64,000 nucleotides of DNA from Lantana camara (taxonomy: Eukaryota; Streptophyta; Magnoliopsida; Lamiales; Verbenaceae): positions 42,480,501 to 42,544,500 of the forward strand of contig CM074860.1 of the NCBI GenBank assembly GCA_037501455.1, written 5' to 3'. A model generated the notes under the pieces. That model was not told the origin of the DNA. It saw only the letters and a list, made by a program, of their open reading frames with translations, and made no database searches. Of this stretch, positions 51,443-61,532 are shown in pieces. Each line of letters opens with the position of its first letter. Positions within the stretch are counted from its first letter, which is position 1. The position numbers and the translations under genes are program-made.

Positions 51443-51523
51443 CTGGAATACCACGAGACAAGAATAAGAACAAGAGCACTACGGTTGCCTATTCGATCCA
51501 GAAGTCTCCACCCTGGAGAAGAA
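51443..51523 (-). other. Microexon-like segment in LTR D
   Basis: 81 nt on the minus strand between TTGTACAG and the donor TTCCAG|GTGAGG; strongly similar to the E segment. Confidence 0.42.
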
Positions 51524-53784
51524 CTGTACAATAAAGGGAACAATGTGTACCAGTGAGAGGAGACTCATTATGAACCAAATAGGACGCACGACAATGTTCA
51601 CGAAATGGTATCAATATGTTATGCAATGATTCAATATATAATAAATTATAAAAGTCATGAAATGTTTGGGTGTGCATTTAAGGTTCCAAGTAACAATTAA
51701 ACATATAATTAAAGCTACACGTATGATTCATGAACGTTAAGTTCGTATTTTAATTTAAATAAGCATGTGGAATAATTATGCAAGCTCAAATATATTCAAA
51801 CAATTCACAATTAAATCAATTAAGGCAAGTAATCTACATGAACGAGGCCCATAAAATCAATGAGTTAAGAATTCAAGTTTTCATATATCATATGATATTA
51901 TCATACATCATACAATTCATAATCATCGATTAATTGAGCGTACAAGGTCAAATTACAATTTAAAGCAATTAACGTATAACATACAATAACTTCAGAAATT
52001 CATCTAAAATCAACCAGGTGTCCAATTGACGAACGGAAAGCGGTGATAGACTCACCACGAAAGGGACACGCTGTCCGAAAGGCGTCGGAATGCCACCAAC
52101 GGAGCCTGCCGGACCGCCACTGATAGCCGTCAAACCACCACCTCCGCTGGCCCGAAAAATCCCCGAAAGGACAGAAACGTGCGCCTCGGCCTGCTCGTCA
52201 AAAGCCCTCAAACAATTTCAGAAAATACCAAACACATCAGATTTCGTTGGCGAAAAACCGAACTAAATCCCTAGAACGAAAACTGCAATTAAACTCAAAT
52301 CGTAAAACAAAAACGAAATCCGAACATACCGTTGGAAAGCCCGTAACGAGGCCTTCGAAACCCATATCTCAATTGTCGAAAAAAGTAGCCGGAGAGTTAA
52401 CCGGCATTGACCCACCGGTTCACCACCACCGGCCGGTTTTTGCACCGCCACCAACGCAAAAAGCTTGGCCACGTCGAGTAGAGTAATTCTTGTGAAGGGC
52501 CCGTCACCAAAATCCCGCCGGAAAAGGCCGAACCGCCGCCTCTAAGCTCCGCCGCCGTCTCTCGCCGGATAACCCCATTTTCGGCCACTTTCTCGCCAAA
52601 CCAATGCCGGAAATGAACTTAGGAGGTTGAAGAACCTTAGGAACCGGTCTTGCTCGTCGGAAAAGGGTGCCGAAACGGCGAGGTTCGCCGTGCTTAGTGT
52701 CGCGCTGCCGCTGCGTGAAGTTCAGACGGCGCGTGTGGTGCCGTCGTGGCCTCGATGGCCATACCGCCAACGAGAAAAGCTACGTCGGGAAGTCGTCTTT
52801 CCACCTATAGTGCCGCGCTGCCTCCTGAGAAGGTTGAAATCGGCCGGCGAAGTCGCGGCCTGCCACCACCTACCTGGCGCGACCGAAAATCGGAAATATC
52901 TCCTCCTTCAGTCGTCATCGGGCCAAGATCTTGGTATGGTTGTGATCGCGTTATCGAGCTCTTCGAAAAACACTATTGGTTCGTCAAAATCCGTCGAGAA
53001 ACGAGCAAGTTTGAATTTGTAGCACCCGACCGTAAGGTACCACATCCCCCGCACCGAGACCCGACCCGTATATGAAATGGAAGTCCATACACGTGCCAAA
53101 TCCATGGTGAACGGGGACACAACACACGCTATGCTAGGCGGGACTAATCCTTAAACCATTCAACTCAAGATAACATAAAATCAGAGTTAAAATAACACAC
53201 GGAAGCAAGAACAACATATAATATATACACTGAGCCACTAAGCTCCAAAAATAGATATACAAAATCATTCAAGTGATCAACGGCACTCACGGCCTACAAA
53301 TCATGACGCTCCAAGCTATACTATGATCAAATACAAAATAGCAATAAGAGTATGAAAATATGAGACTGAAAAGAAGTGCTAAACATAAATGCAAGACCTA
53401 GACGACTTGTATTCCCGCCTAGCACTCCTATACCTGCACAAAACAACTGAAAACAACCGGGTTCAGTCTAAAAGAGACTGGTGGGTATAAAATGGGGCAT
53501 AAGATATAATATTGCAGAAATTAAACACATACATGCAAGCCCTAATCCCGTGTGAAGTTTGATAAGAATTTCCCAAGTGGTTAAAACAAAAGAAAACATC
53601 AACGGGATTACGACGTTCATATTCATTCATAATTGTTCACAAGGGTTTATGGCCCGGCGAGTGGGCGTGCACAATCTCCAACCTACTCCTCGTGTAATCA
53701 TAATCAATTATTCAATCATTCATTATCATACATATATCTTTTGTGCTCATAAATAACATGATCATAATCATTCATATACACCTT

Positions 53785-54003
53785 CTTCCTCCGGGTGGTG
53801 GACGGGCTTGCAAGACCCGGCCACCGGTTCATACATAGGCCAATGGGGGTACATGAATCCCCCAAGGGCACTCAGCTCCCATTCCTCGCTAAACCTCCTA
53901 ACGAGGGCCGGTATCGCCGTAGTTTGGTTGGGACTAGTATATGGGATCCCCGTCAGCCCTTGCTTCCTCGGTTAGCCACATATACTAAGTCCCGGGGCCC
54001 GTG
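53785..54003 (-). other. Conserved structured block in the J LTR
   Basis: Minus-strand GGGACT(T)AGTATATG pairs with CATATACTAGTCCC (14 bp, one bulged T). Then come CCTCGTTA/TAGCGAGG, GGGGG/CCCCC around ATTCATGTA (perfect only here), and GGTGG..GGG/CCC..CCACC. The right LTR copy is at 62300-62518. Confidence 0.6.
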
Positions 54004-54184
54004 CAATCATAAATCATAAATGTGTCTCGCCAAACATAAGGTAGGGTTTCATAAATAAAAAGGGGTCATACGTTTGAAATCATTTACCCAAAATGACTCG
54101 ATATATATAAATATACTATTTTGGCTTAAAACCTTTCACATGAGGGATATATCGGTCACTTTAACTATTAGAAGAAAAACCCAC

Positions 54185-54250
54185 CTTTTAAAAGCAAAAG
54201 AAAGGCACAAGCGTCTCAATGCTCGCCCTCGTCTCCGACCAAACCCGAAT
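54185..54250 (-). other. Microexon-like segment in the J LTR
   Basis: 66 nt on the minus strand between TTTTGCACAG and the donor AAAAG|GTGGGT. Second copy at 62700-62765. Confidence 0.42.
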
Positions 54251-55082
54251 CTGTGCAAAAGAAAAGGTATGAGACACAATGACCACATATGACGCTCGGC
54301 AATGAAGTGAATATGACATGAATGCATAAATGATCATGTTATATCAATAAAATGTTCATGTGCAATATTAAGAAATTTAAAACATATAATCAAATCATTC
54401 GTTCATATATTTCATTCAATTTCATAAATTCATAAATTCATAACATTCATAATGCATATCAATTAATCCAAGAATTCATTTAATAATCATAACACATAAT
54501 ATTCATATTCACAATTAGGAATAAAAGAAATAAAACGTTCAAGCAATAGTCGGTAAATTAAATACGCGAAATTGAAATCAATTAATTCAACAATTGAATT
54601 AAATCAAATAATATTTAAAATATATAATATATAAACATATATAATATAATAAATATATAATAATTATATAATATCATATGTATATATAATATATATATAT
54701 ACGTACTCATACATAAATTTATATATATAGTACATGCATGAAATTAACATATATATTACATATATATATATTACATGCAAACTAAAGTACCAAGCCATGC
54801 ATGCAAATAACTCCACCATTTCATGCACACACAACACCACACCCATGCATGCAACGCACACACAGAGCACACAAATACACAGCCATGCATATATATATAT
54901 AGTACATATTATACTTGCATGCAATTATACACACAAACCATGCACACACACACAAGCCATGCATATAAATACAGCAGCATACACACGCACACACATAAAT
55001 ATATAATACACAGCAGCCTATTCAAGCATGCATGCAACAACAGAAGTAAAATGCAGGCAACAGTTCAGGGAAAAAAAAACGG

Positions 55083-55205
55083 GGTGACACCCCGTGTCAC
55101 CTCCCAAGCCCAGACCGAGACACCCCCGTGTCTCGGTACAGCAACTCAGGCCAAATATGCACCCCCGTTCCGCGCTGGAAAGGCAGGAACTGACACACCC
55201 GTGTC
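55083..55205 (-). repeat. Palindrome cluster in the J LTR
   Basis: GGTGACACCCCGTGTCACC, CGAGACACCCCCGTGTCTCG and decayed units further on. The right LTR copy (63603-63725) shows more decay in the last unit. Confidence 0.78.
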
Positions 55206-56798
55206 TCGCAGCAGAAGCGTCCCCTGTTTTGACAGCAAACTGGCGCAGAAAAACAGCAGCCCCTCACGCATGAAATGCAAGCAAGAAAGACAGCAAAACT
55301 AAGCACGAAAGAGCTGCAAGAACTCAGCTAAAACACACACCAAGAAGCCACGAAAATGACAGTAAAAGAAAGAAGGAAACTCAGCAGTTTGACAGCAAAA
55401 ACCAGTCCAAAAACAGGGCATCCAAACCGTGAAAAACAGGGTATGATGATCTCCAACCATCCCAACACGTTCAGGTCACAAAGGCTATCAAATACTCATC
55501 CAAGAAACACAAATTCAACATATATATTAGTTCCAAACAAGCTCAATCAAGAAATGGAAGCATACGTGACCTTCCTGGAAATTTTCTCAAAGGGTCATAA
55601 ATGATATCTCATTAATACTTCAACCACCAAGAAATCAATGATCATAAATGATATGAGGATGTCAAAATAATCATTCTCAAGCTTGGAATCAATCAAAACC
55701 AACAAGAATCGAACGAGATCAACTATTTGCCCAAAACGTCTTATTTTAGAATATAACCCAGAAATTCTTGAAACCATGCTCAAATTCGTGAATGAAAGGA
55801 TGGAAATAATCAGAAATGAACATATATTACAACCCCAAACTTACTTTGTTGATTGGATGGAGTTTGGATGAGATTTGAGCTCCAAAATCTCTAAGGAATG
55901 AAGGGTTACGGGACTGAACTAAAAGGCAGTAACTTTGGCTGAGTTTTGGGGATTGTGTGAGGATTAGTTTGGTTAGGGCATGATATTTTAGGATAGGTGG
56001 TTGAGTTAGGGATCAATAGAATCAAACCATGGTTAATTTGGTTATAGTTTGGATGAGATATGGCTATTTTTGTACAGCAAGGTCAGTTTAATTGCCGATT
56101 CGTTTTTCAGTTGAATTTCGGAGGTTCAAATGGCTTAGGAAAAATATAAGGCTAAGTTTACTAAACTCGAATTTTTGTTACGAGTTCAGCGGAGTTGACG
56201 GAACTCGAATCCGAGTTCCCGAGCTCAAGATATTAAATTCGGAACCAAGGGTACGCTAAGTGCTCGTTAGCCCCCGATTTGGTTCCTCGAATCAAATTAA
56301 ATTCGTTAACCTATCAAATAAATTCGAAAACATAAACCGAGTATATAAGCATGTTTATAACACATATATTTACGACATACTACAAATTCGTGGCATTTCG
56401 ATATCATTTCATATAAGAACGATGCACAAAATAAGTAACATGCTCATTTTCATGCAATTCATGCATATAATATAAATTCCATGCAAAAATTTAAATAAAT
56501 GAATTAAATCTAATATTAATTAAATTACATAAAGTCACGTAATTAATTAATTAAATCATGATTAATTAACATAACATTTAATTAGCATAATCATTAAATT
56601 AATAATTAAAGATACATATATATATATACTTAAATACGAAATATATTAGAATTAATAATAAATTAAAATATAATTTAATAAAATAAAATAATAACAATTA
56701 TAATAAAATCAAATATAAAACACGTAAAAACAATTAATTCGCGCAAATTTGTAAACACATACGTCGTACCTTTACGTCCGAAAAGTCGGGGCGTTACA

Positions 56799-56833
56799 AT
56801 CTCTCCCCCTTAAAAGAATCCGTCCTCGGATTC
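56799..56833 (-). promoter_or_regulatory. Polypurine tract and hairpin of J
   Basis: Minus-strand TTTTAAGGGGGAGAGAT touches the LTR at 56798, preceded by the perfect GAATCCG-AGGA-CGGATTC hairpin (56816-56833), whose first GA belongs to the pol stop codon TGA. Confidence 0.9.
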
Positions 56834-59800
56834 ACTGCCCGCTCGGAAACAACTCGGGGTGAAATTTTCTCATCTTTTCCTCCGTCTCCCACGTAGCCTT
56901 TTCGGTTTTATCAATTCTCCAAAGAACCTTGACTAGTGGAATATGCCGATTTCGAAGTTCCTGAAATTTTCGATCCAATATCTTAATCGGCTTCTGAACG
57001 AAGGTGAGATCCGGTTCTAACTCCACTTCTTCAACCGGTAGAACCTCGGACTCGTCTCGATAATATTTTCGGAGCTGTGAAACATGAAACACGTTATGAA
57101 TTCCAGTCAAACTCGAAGGCAAGTCCAATCGATAAGCCGTATCCCCAATTTTCTCTAGAATCTCATAAGGTCCCATATACCGAGGGTTTAATTTTCCTCC
57201 TCGTCCAATCCTTGAGAACCCTTTTCGTGGAGAAGCCTTTAAGAAAACCCTATCTCCAATCTCAAACTCCAAATTCTTCCTCCGAAGATCTGCATAACTC
57301 TTTTGTCGATCCTGTGCGGCCTTCATCCGTTGTCTAATTATCTGGACCTTGTCAATAGCCTCTTGTACAGCCTTAGAGGGTTTTTCCTTCTTTTCCCTTC
57401 TTTTAATCCCTTCTTGCTTGGTCCAACTCCATTCCTCCAAGTTAAAGAACAACGGTGATCGACATTTACGTCCATAAAGAGCTTCATAAGGGGCCATTTC
57501 AATCGAGGCTTGATAGCTATTGTTGTAAGCAAACTCGATTAACGGCAACTGTTCATTCCATGAACTTTGAAAGTCCAATGCACATGCTCTCAACAGGTCC
57601 TCCAGATACTTAATCAACCTTTCTGATTGTCCGTCGGTCTGAGGATGGAAAGCTGTGCTGAATTGAAGCCTTGTTCCCAAACACTTCTGTAATTCTTGCC
57701 ATAACCTTGAAGTAAATCTGGGATCCCGATCCGAGACAATACTAACAGGTACACCATGAAGCCTGACAATCTCATCATTATATCTCTTAGCCAATTTACT
57801 CACTTTATCGGACATCCTGATAGCAAGAAAATGAGCTGATTTTGTCAACCTGTCCACGATAACCCAAATTCCATCGAAACCTCCTCTCACTTTTGGTAAT
57901 CCCGAAACAAAATCCATAGTTATTTGTTCCCATTTCCATTCCGGGATAGGCAATGGTTGAAGTAGCCCCGATGGCTTTTGATGTTCCGCCTTTACCACTT
58001 GGCAGGTCATACAATGTTTTACGAAGTTGATAACATCCCGTTTCAATCCATTCCACCAATAGAATTGCTTAAGATCCTTATACATTTTGTTCTCTCCGGG
58101 ATGTATCGAATACCCTGACCGATGGGCTTCCTCAAGAATAATCCTTTTTAACTCTTCCGGAACAACAACTCTATTCTTGAATCTTAGAAGTCCCGTATCA
58201 TCAAACCCAAACGGACATTCTGAATCAGCTCGAGCTTTCTCAGCTAATTTCTGAACCTCGGGATCAATCCTCTGAGCATCAAATAATCTCTGTTTAAGAT
58301 CTGGTTGAACCGTAATATTCCGAATACTAGCCCTCAGCTTGAACAACTCATTCTCATCTCTAATTTCCACTTTCACATTGGACACACTAGCTTTCCTACT
58401 AAGTGCATCCGCGACCAAATTGGCTTTGCCGGGATGGTATCGGATTGTACACTCATAATCCGCCAAAAGTTCCATCCAACGCCGTTGTCTCTTGTTCAAT
58501 TCCTTTTGTGAGAATAAGTATTGGAGACTCTTGTGATCGGAAAAGACCTCGAACGAAATTCCATAAAGATAGTGTCTCCACTTACCCAAAGCAAAGATCA
58601 CTGCCGCTAATTCCAAATCGTGAGTGGGGTAGTTCTGTTCATGCTCTTTCAATTTTCTTGAGGCATAGGCGATTACTTTTCCATTCTGCATCAACACACA
58701 TCCCAAACCTTCCTTTGAGGCGTCCGTATAAACTGTATATCCTTCTGTACCTTCGGGAAGTGCTAATACAGGAGCGGTGGTCAACTTTTCCTTTAAAAGT
58801 TGAAAGCTAGCCTCACATGCCTCGTCCCACTCAAACTTAACCGCCTTCTTAGTCAATCGGGTTAAAGGAGCCGCAATCTTTGAGAAATCCTGAACGAATC
58901 TCCGGTAGTAGCCTGCCAAACCCAAGAAACTCCTTACTTCTGAAGCATTTTTCGGGCTTCGCCATTGAATAACCGTCTTAATCTTAGAAGGGTCTACTTC
59001 CAAACCTTTCCTTGAGATAATATGGCCCAGAAATGCTACCCGATCAATCCAGAACTCGTATTTGCTAAACTTAGCATACAACCGATGTTCCCTTAAGGTA
59101 TCCAACACGATTCTGAGATGCCTGGCATGATCCTCCGGAGTTCTCGAATAAACCAAGATGTCATCGATGAATATCACTACAAACTTATCCAAATAGGGCC
59201 GGAAAATCCGATGCATCATATCCATAAAAGCAGCCGGAGCATTAGTCAATCCAAAAGGCATCACTACGAACTCGTAGTGTCCATACCGGGTGTTAAATCC
59301 CATCTTCGGGATGTCCTCTTCCCGGAACTTCAATTGATAGTGTCCTTGTCTCAAGTCCAATTTTGAGTATACCCCCGAACCTTGTAACATGTCGAATAAA
59401 TCCTCAATGTGGGGCAAAGGATACTTATTCTTCACAGTCATCCGATTAAGCTCCCGGTAATCTATACACATTCTTAAGGTTCCATCCTTTTTCTTAACAA
59501 AGAGAACTGGAGCACCCCAAGGTGACGAACTTGGCCGTATATATCCAACTTTGAGCAATTCTTCCAATTGAATCTTTAACTCTTTCAATTCGGCCGGTGC
59601 CATCCGATACGGAGTCTTAGAATACGGTGTGGATCCTGGATATAATTCAATAACAAATTCGATCTCACGGTCTGGTGGTAAAGAACTCAAATTTTCCGGA
59701 AACACATCGGAAAAATCCTTAACAACCGCGGTATCCTCCAACTTAACTTGATCTTTCGGCCTATTAAGAAGGTAAGCAATAAATCTCGTTGCTCCTTCTC

Positions 59801-60167
59801 TCATCAACTTGTGAGCTTCCATATAAGACAAGAGAGATACCGTTCTCGATCCACTACCAATCACCAAATCATTACCCAAAATCACCTTCTTCGCAAAACA
59901 ATCAACATTGGCCCGGTGCCTGGACAACCAGTCCATACCCAAGATAACTCCATACCTCTTCATAGGCATAACAATTAAATTTACTGGATATTCTTTCCCT
60001 TCAATCAGAACAGAACACTCCCGAACCAACTGATCTGTCTGAAGACTCCCACTAAGTGGCGAACTCACCAAATAACAAGAAGAAAGATAAATAACAGGCA
60101 AGCACAGAGTAGCAACTAAGTCACAAGAAATAAAGGAATGCGTGGCACCCGGATCAAAAGAGTGCAT
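56832..60167 (-). CDS. pol: Pol polyprotein: protease, reverse transcriptase, RNase H, integrase, chromodomain
   Basis: 1111 residues, uninterrupted. The aspartic protease motif FDPGATHSF is at residues 4-12 (DPG where many families have DSG), with a flap-like GVILGMDW near 73-80. Reverse transcriptase spans about 180-370 with VYSKLDL (Asp271) and FIDD (Asp335-Asp336). RNase H has TDAS (Asp482), Glu519, FSDHK (Asp544) and Asp587. The integrase zinc finger is His682, His689, Cys719, Cys722; the catalytic core is Asp752, Asp813, Glu849; the GPY/F-like MGPYEIL is near 998; and a chromodomain-like tail spans about 1058-1108, expected to guide insertion toward particular chromatin. The listed Met is only the first ATG in the frame: the protease begins at once and would normally be translated from gag. 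Key residues look intact. Confidence 0.95.
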   Translation of the reverse strand: MHSFDPGATHSFISCDLVATLCLPVIYLSSCYLVSSPLSGSLQTDQLVRECSVLIEGKEYPVNLIVMPMKRYGVILGMDWLSRHRANVDCFAKKVILGNDLVIGSGSRTVSLLSYMEAHKLMREGATRFIAYLLNRPKDQVKLEDTAVVKDFSDVFPENLSSLPPDREIEFVIELYPGSTPYSKTPYRMAPAELKELKIQLEELLKVGYIRPSSSPWGAPVLFVKKKDGTLRMCIDYRELNRMTVKNKYPLPHIEDLFDMLQGSGVYSKLDLRQGHYQLKFREEDIPKMGFNTRYGHYEFVVMPFGLTNAPAAFMDMMHRIFRPYLDKFVVIFIDDILVYSRTPEDHARHLRIVLDTLREHRLYAKFSKYEFWIDRVAFLGHIISRKGLEVDPSKIKTVIQWRSPKNASEVRSFLGLAGYYRRFVQDFSKIAAPLTRLTKKAVKFEWDEACEASFQLLKEKLTTAPVLALPEGTEGYTVYTDASKEGLGCVLMQNGKVIAYASRKLKEHEQNYPTHDLELAAVIFALGKWRHYLYGISFEVFSDHKSLQYLFSQKELNKRQRRWMELLADYECTIRYHPGKANLVADALSRKASVSNVKVEIRDENELFKLRASIRNITVQPDLKQRLFDAQRIDPEVQKLAEKARADSECPFGFDDTGLLRFKNRVVVPEELKRIILEEAHRSGYSIHPGENKMYKDLKQFYWWNGLKRDVINFVKHCMTCQVVKAEHQKPSGLLQPLPIPEWKWEQITMDFVSGLPKVRGGFDGIWVIVDRLTKSAHFLAIRMSDKVSKLAKRYNDEIVRLHGVPVSIVSDRDPRFTSRLWQELQKCLGTRLQFSTAFHPQTDGQSERLIKYLEDLLRACALDFQSSWNEQLPLIEFAYNNSYQASIEMAPYEALYGRKCRSPLFFNLEEWSWTKQEGIKRREKKEKPSKAVQEAIDKVQIIRQRMKAAQDRQKSYADLRRKNLEFEIGDRVFLKASPRKGFSRIGRGGKLNPRYMGPYEILEKIGDTAYRLDLPSSLTGIHNVFHVSQLRKYYRDESEVLPVEEVELEPDLTFVQKPIKILDRKFQELRNRHIPLVKVLWRIDKTEKATWETEEKMRKFHPELFPSGQ

Positions 60168-60675
60168 GAATGCTCATGTTATGTATGCATAGGGTACCTT
60201 CTACCACAGCTGTGGGATCGATCTCTGCATCTTGCTCTTCACCCTCGAGGGCATAAGCACGAGCCTGAATCATTGGCCTTTGAACTCCTTTCTGAAATCC
60301 GGGGTTCTTGTAGGGACATGTCTCCGCCAAATGGTCGCCTTTTCCACATATGAGGCACAAATTCAACCTTCTTCGACAATTAGTGTAGGTATGGGTCGGT
60401 CCCCCGCAATAAGTACATGGAGGTACATCCGGGCGTGAATTTGTAGGTGCCGGTGCCATAGGTAGAGCCTTTGGTCGAGTCGGTGCGGCCTGAGAACCTT
60501 GTCCTCCAAACCGAGGCTTCTTAAATGGACCTTTAGGAGGGGGACTAGCTTGAATCATCGGCCTCTTTCCCGAATTCGATCCGGAACCTCTTCCCATTGG
60601 AGCTCTAAACATCGGATCCTTCTTCTTGAATTCCTCTTCTTGAACTTCTTTGCATGGTGTCGGCAAACGACTCAA
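60154..60675 (-). pseudogene. gag: Gag C-terminal part with zinc knuckles (out of frame with gag N-part and pol)
   Basis: This frame carries the nucleocapsid region: a basic, Pro/Gly-rich linker, then CTYCGGPTHTYTNC and the classical knuckle CLICGKGDHLAETC, which bind RNA during packaging. It overlaps the gag N-terminal frame near 60605-60675, where that frame runs into unrelated codons; a small length change near 60650 explains the switch. It ends at a TGA at 60154-60156, just where the protease frame begins one base over. The first ATG of the frame is not a natural start. I read it as the middle of a formerly continuous gag. Confidence 0.85.
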
Positions 60676-61327
60676 AGTTGTGACCCACCTGACCGTGTCT
60701 CAAGTCCTGTCTCAATCCCGCAATGAATTTCCTTGATTTTCTCTTCTCATCCCGGGTGATATGAGGAGCATATTTCCCAAGTCTATTAAATACGGCGAGA
60801 TATTGAGTCACCGTACGCGTACCTTGCTTTAATTCCATAAACTCTTGCTGCTTCCTTTCTCTCACCACTTCCGGTACAAAGCATTCTCGGAATTCCCTCT
60901 TGAAAACCTCCCAAGTAACTTCCTCTCCATCTACCTCGAGTTTCTCCCTTGTTCTTTCCCACCATTCATACGCATCTCCATCAAGTTGGAATATAGCAAA
61001 TTGAGCCTTCTCTTGCGTGGTGAATTGTCGGACTCCAAATATCCTCTCCAATCGAATCAACCAACCTTCCGAGACCGCATCATCAATAGAACTGGAAAAT
61101 CGAGGGGGGTTGTAGCTCAGAAACACCCCATGAGAATCTCTATTATTATGGTTTGGTGGGGGAGCTTGAGCCCTCCTATGCTCGACATAGTTAAAAACTG
61201 CTTCCATGAAATTCCCCATGTCCATTGGTGGTGCTCGTGGTTGGGGTGGAGGCGTAGGGGATCGATCACGATGACGACGGTGCACTGGAGATCTCTCACG
61301 GTGTCTACGTGGAGGCATCCTGTTCAA
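60605..61327 (-). pseudogene. gag: Gag N-terminal part (capsid domain), frame broken near its end
   Basis: 240 codons starting MNRMPPRRHRERSP, an Arg-rich then Pro-rich leader. A Retrotrans_gag-type capsid domain follows at about residues 75-215, with typical motifs AYEWWERT, VTWEVFKREF and FMELKQGTRTVTQY. The second ATG, three codons downstream, is an alternative start. The protein would assemble the virus-like particle. After the SFADTMQ segment the frame leaves the conserved path and stops, so the zinc knuckles lie in a different frame. Confidence 0.88.
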
Positions 61328-61424
61328 GAAATACTGAAATGCATGTTATTTTTAGTCCATGCATGCAAGTGCAATTAATTCAATCAAAATTCAAAATTTA
61401 AAGCACACAAGCACGTAAACAATG

Positions 61425-61532
61425 CATATGCGACACATTAACAAGTTGTTCCTAAAGCCGAACGACTTAACTGACTCAATACGACACTAGAGCCCGGGTT
61501 TTGCAACCCTAAGCTCTGATACCACATAAGGA
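61425..61532 (-). promoter_or_regulatory. Primer-binding site and leader of J
   Basis: PBS core TGGTATCAGAGC complement at 61513-61524, 8 nt from the right LTR. The following 85 bp leader matches those of the non-autonomous elements C, H and P. The stretch between the leader and the gag start (61328-61424) holds nothing else recognisable. Confidence 0.85.

Larger units (their letters stand above)
28120..53017 (-). mobile_element. Element D: leader and heavily interrupted LTR (partial)
   Basis: The pieces 28120-28470 (leader and PBS), 28471-28500, 39073-39515 and 50628-53017 join into one minus-strand element once E, H and J are removed. The LTR begins TGTAGCACCCTC at 28471. Its distal part was displaced by J and lies beyond the window. 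It retains the hairpin 50677-50693, the structured block 51020-51265, the microexon-like segment 51443-51523 and a GC-rich stretch 52010-53000. No coding region of D is visible. Confidence 0.82.
53018..56798 (-). repeat. 3' LTR of J
   Basis: TGTAGCACCCG to GGGGCGTTACA, 3781 bp. Landmarks: hairpin 53464-53480, structured block 53785-54003, microexon-like 54185-54250, (TA)n tracts 54650-54780, (CA)n-rich 54825-55010, palindromes 55083-55205, donor-like CAAA|GTAAGT near 55845. The frame 54823-55302 is low-complexity CA-repeat sequence and is not called. Confidence 0.95.

Noticed and set aside
54823..55302. 159-codon His/Thr-rich frame, repeated at 63343-63822
   Set aside because: It is a translation of CA-repeat and palindrome sequence in the J LTR. 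It is duplicated only because the LTR is.
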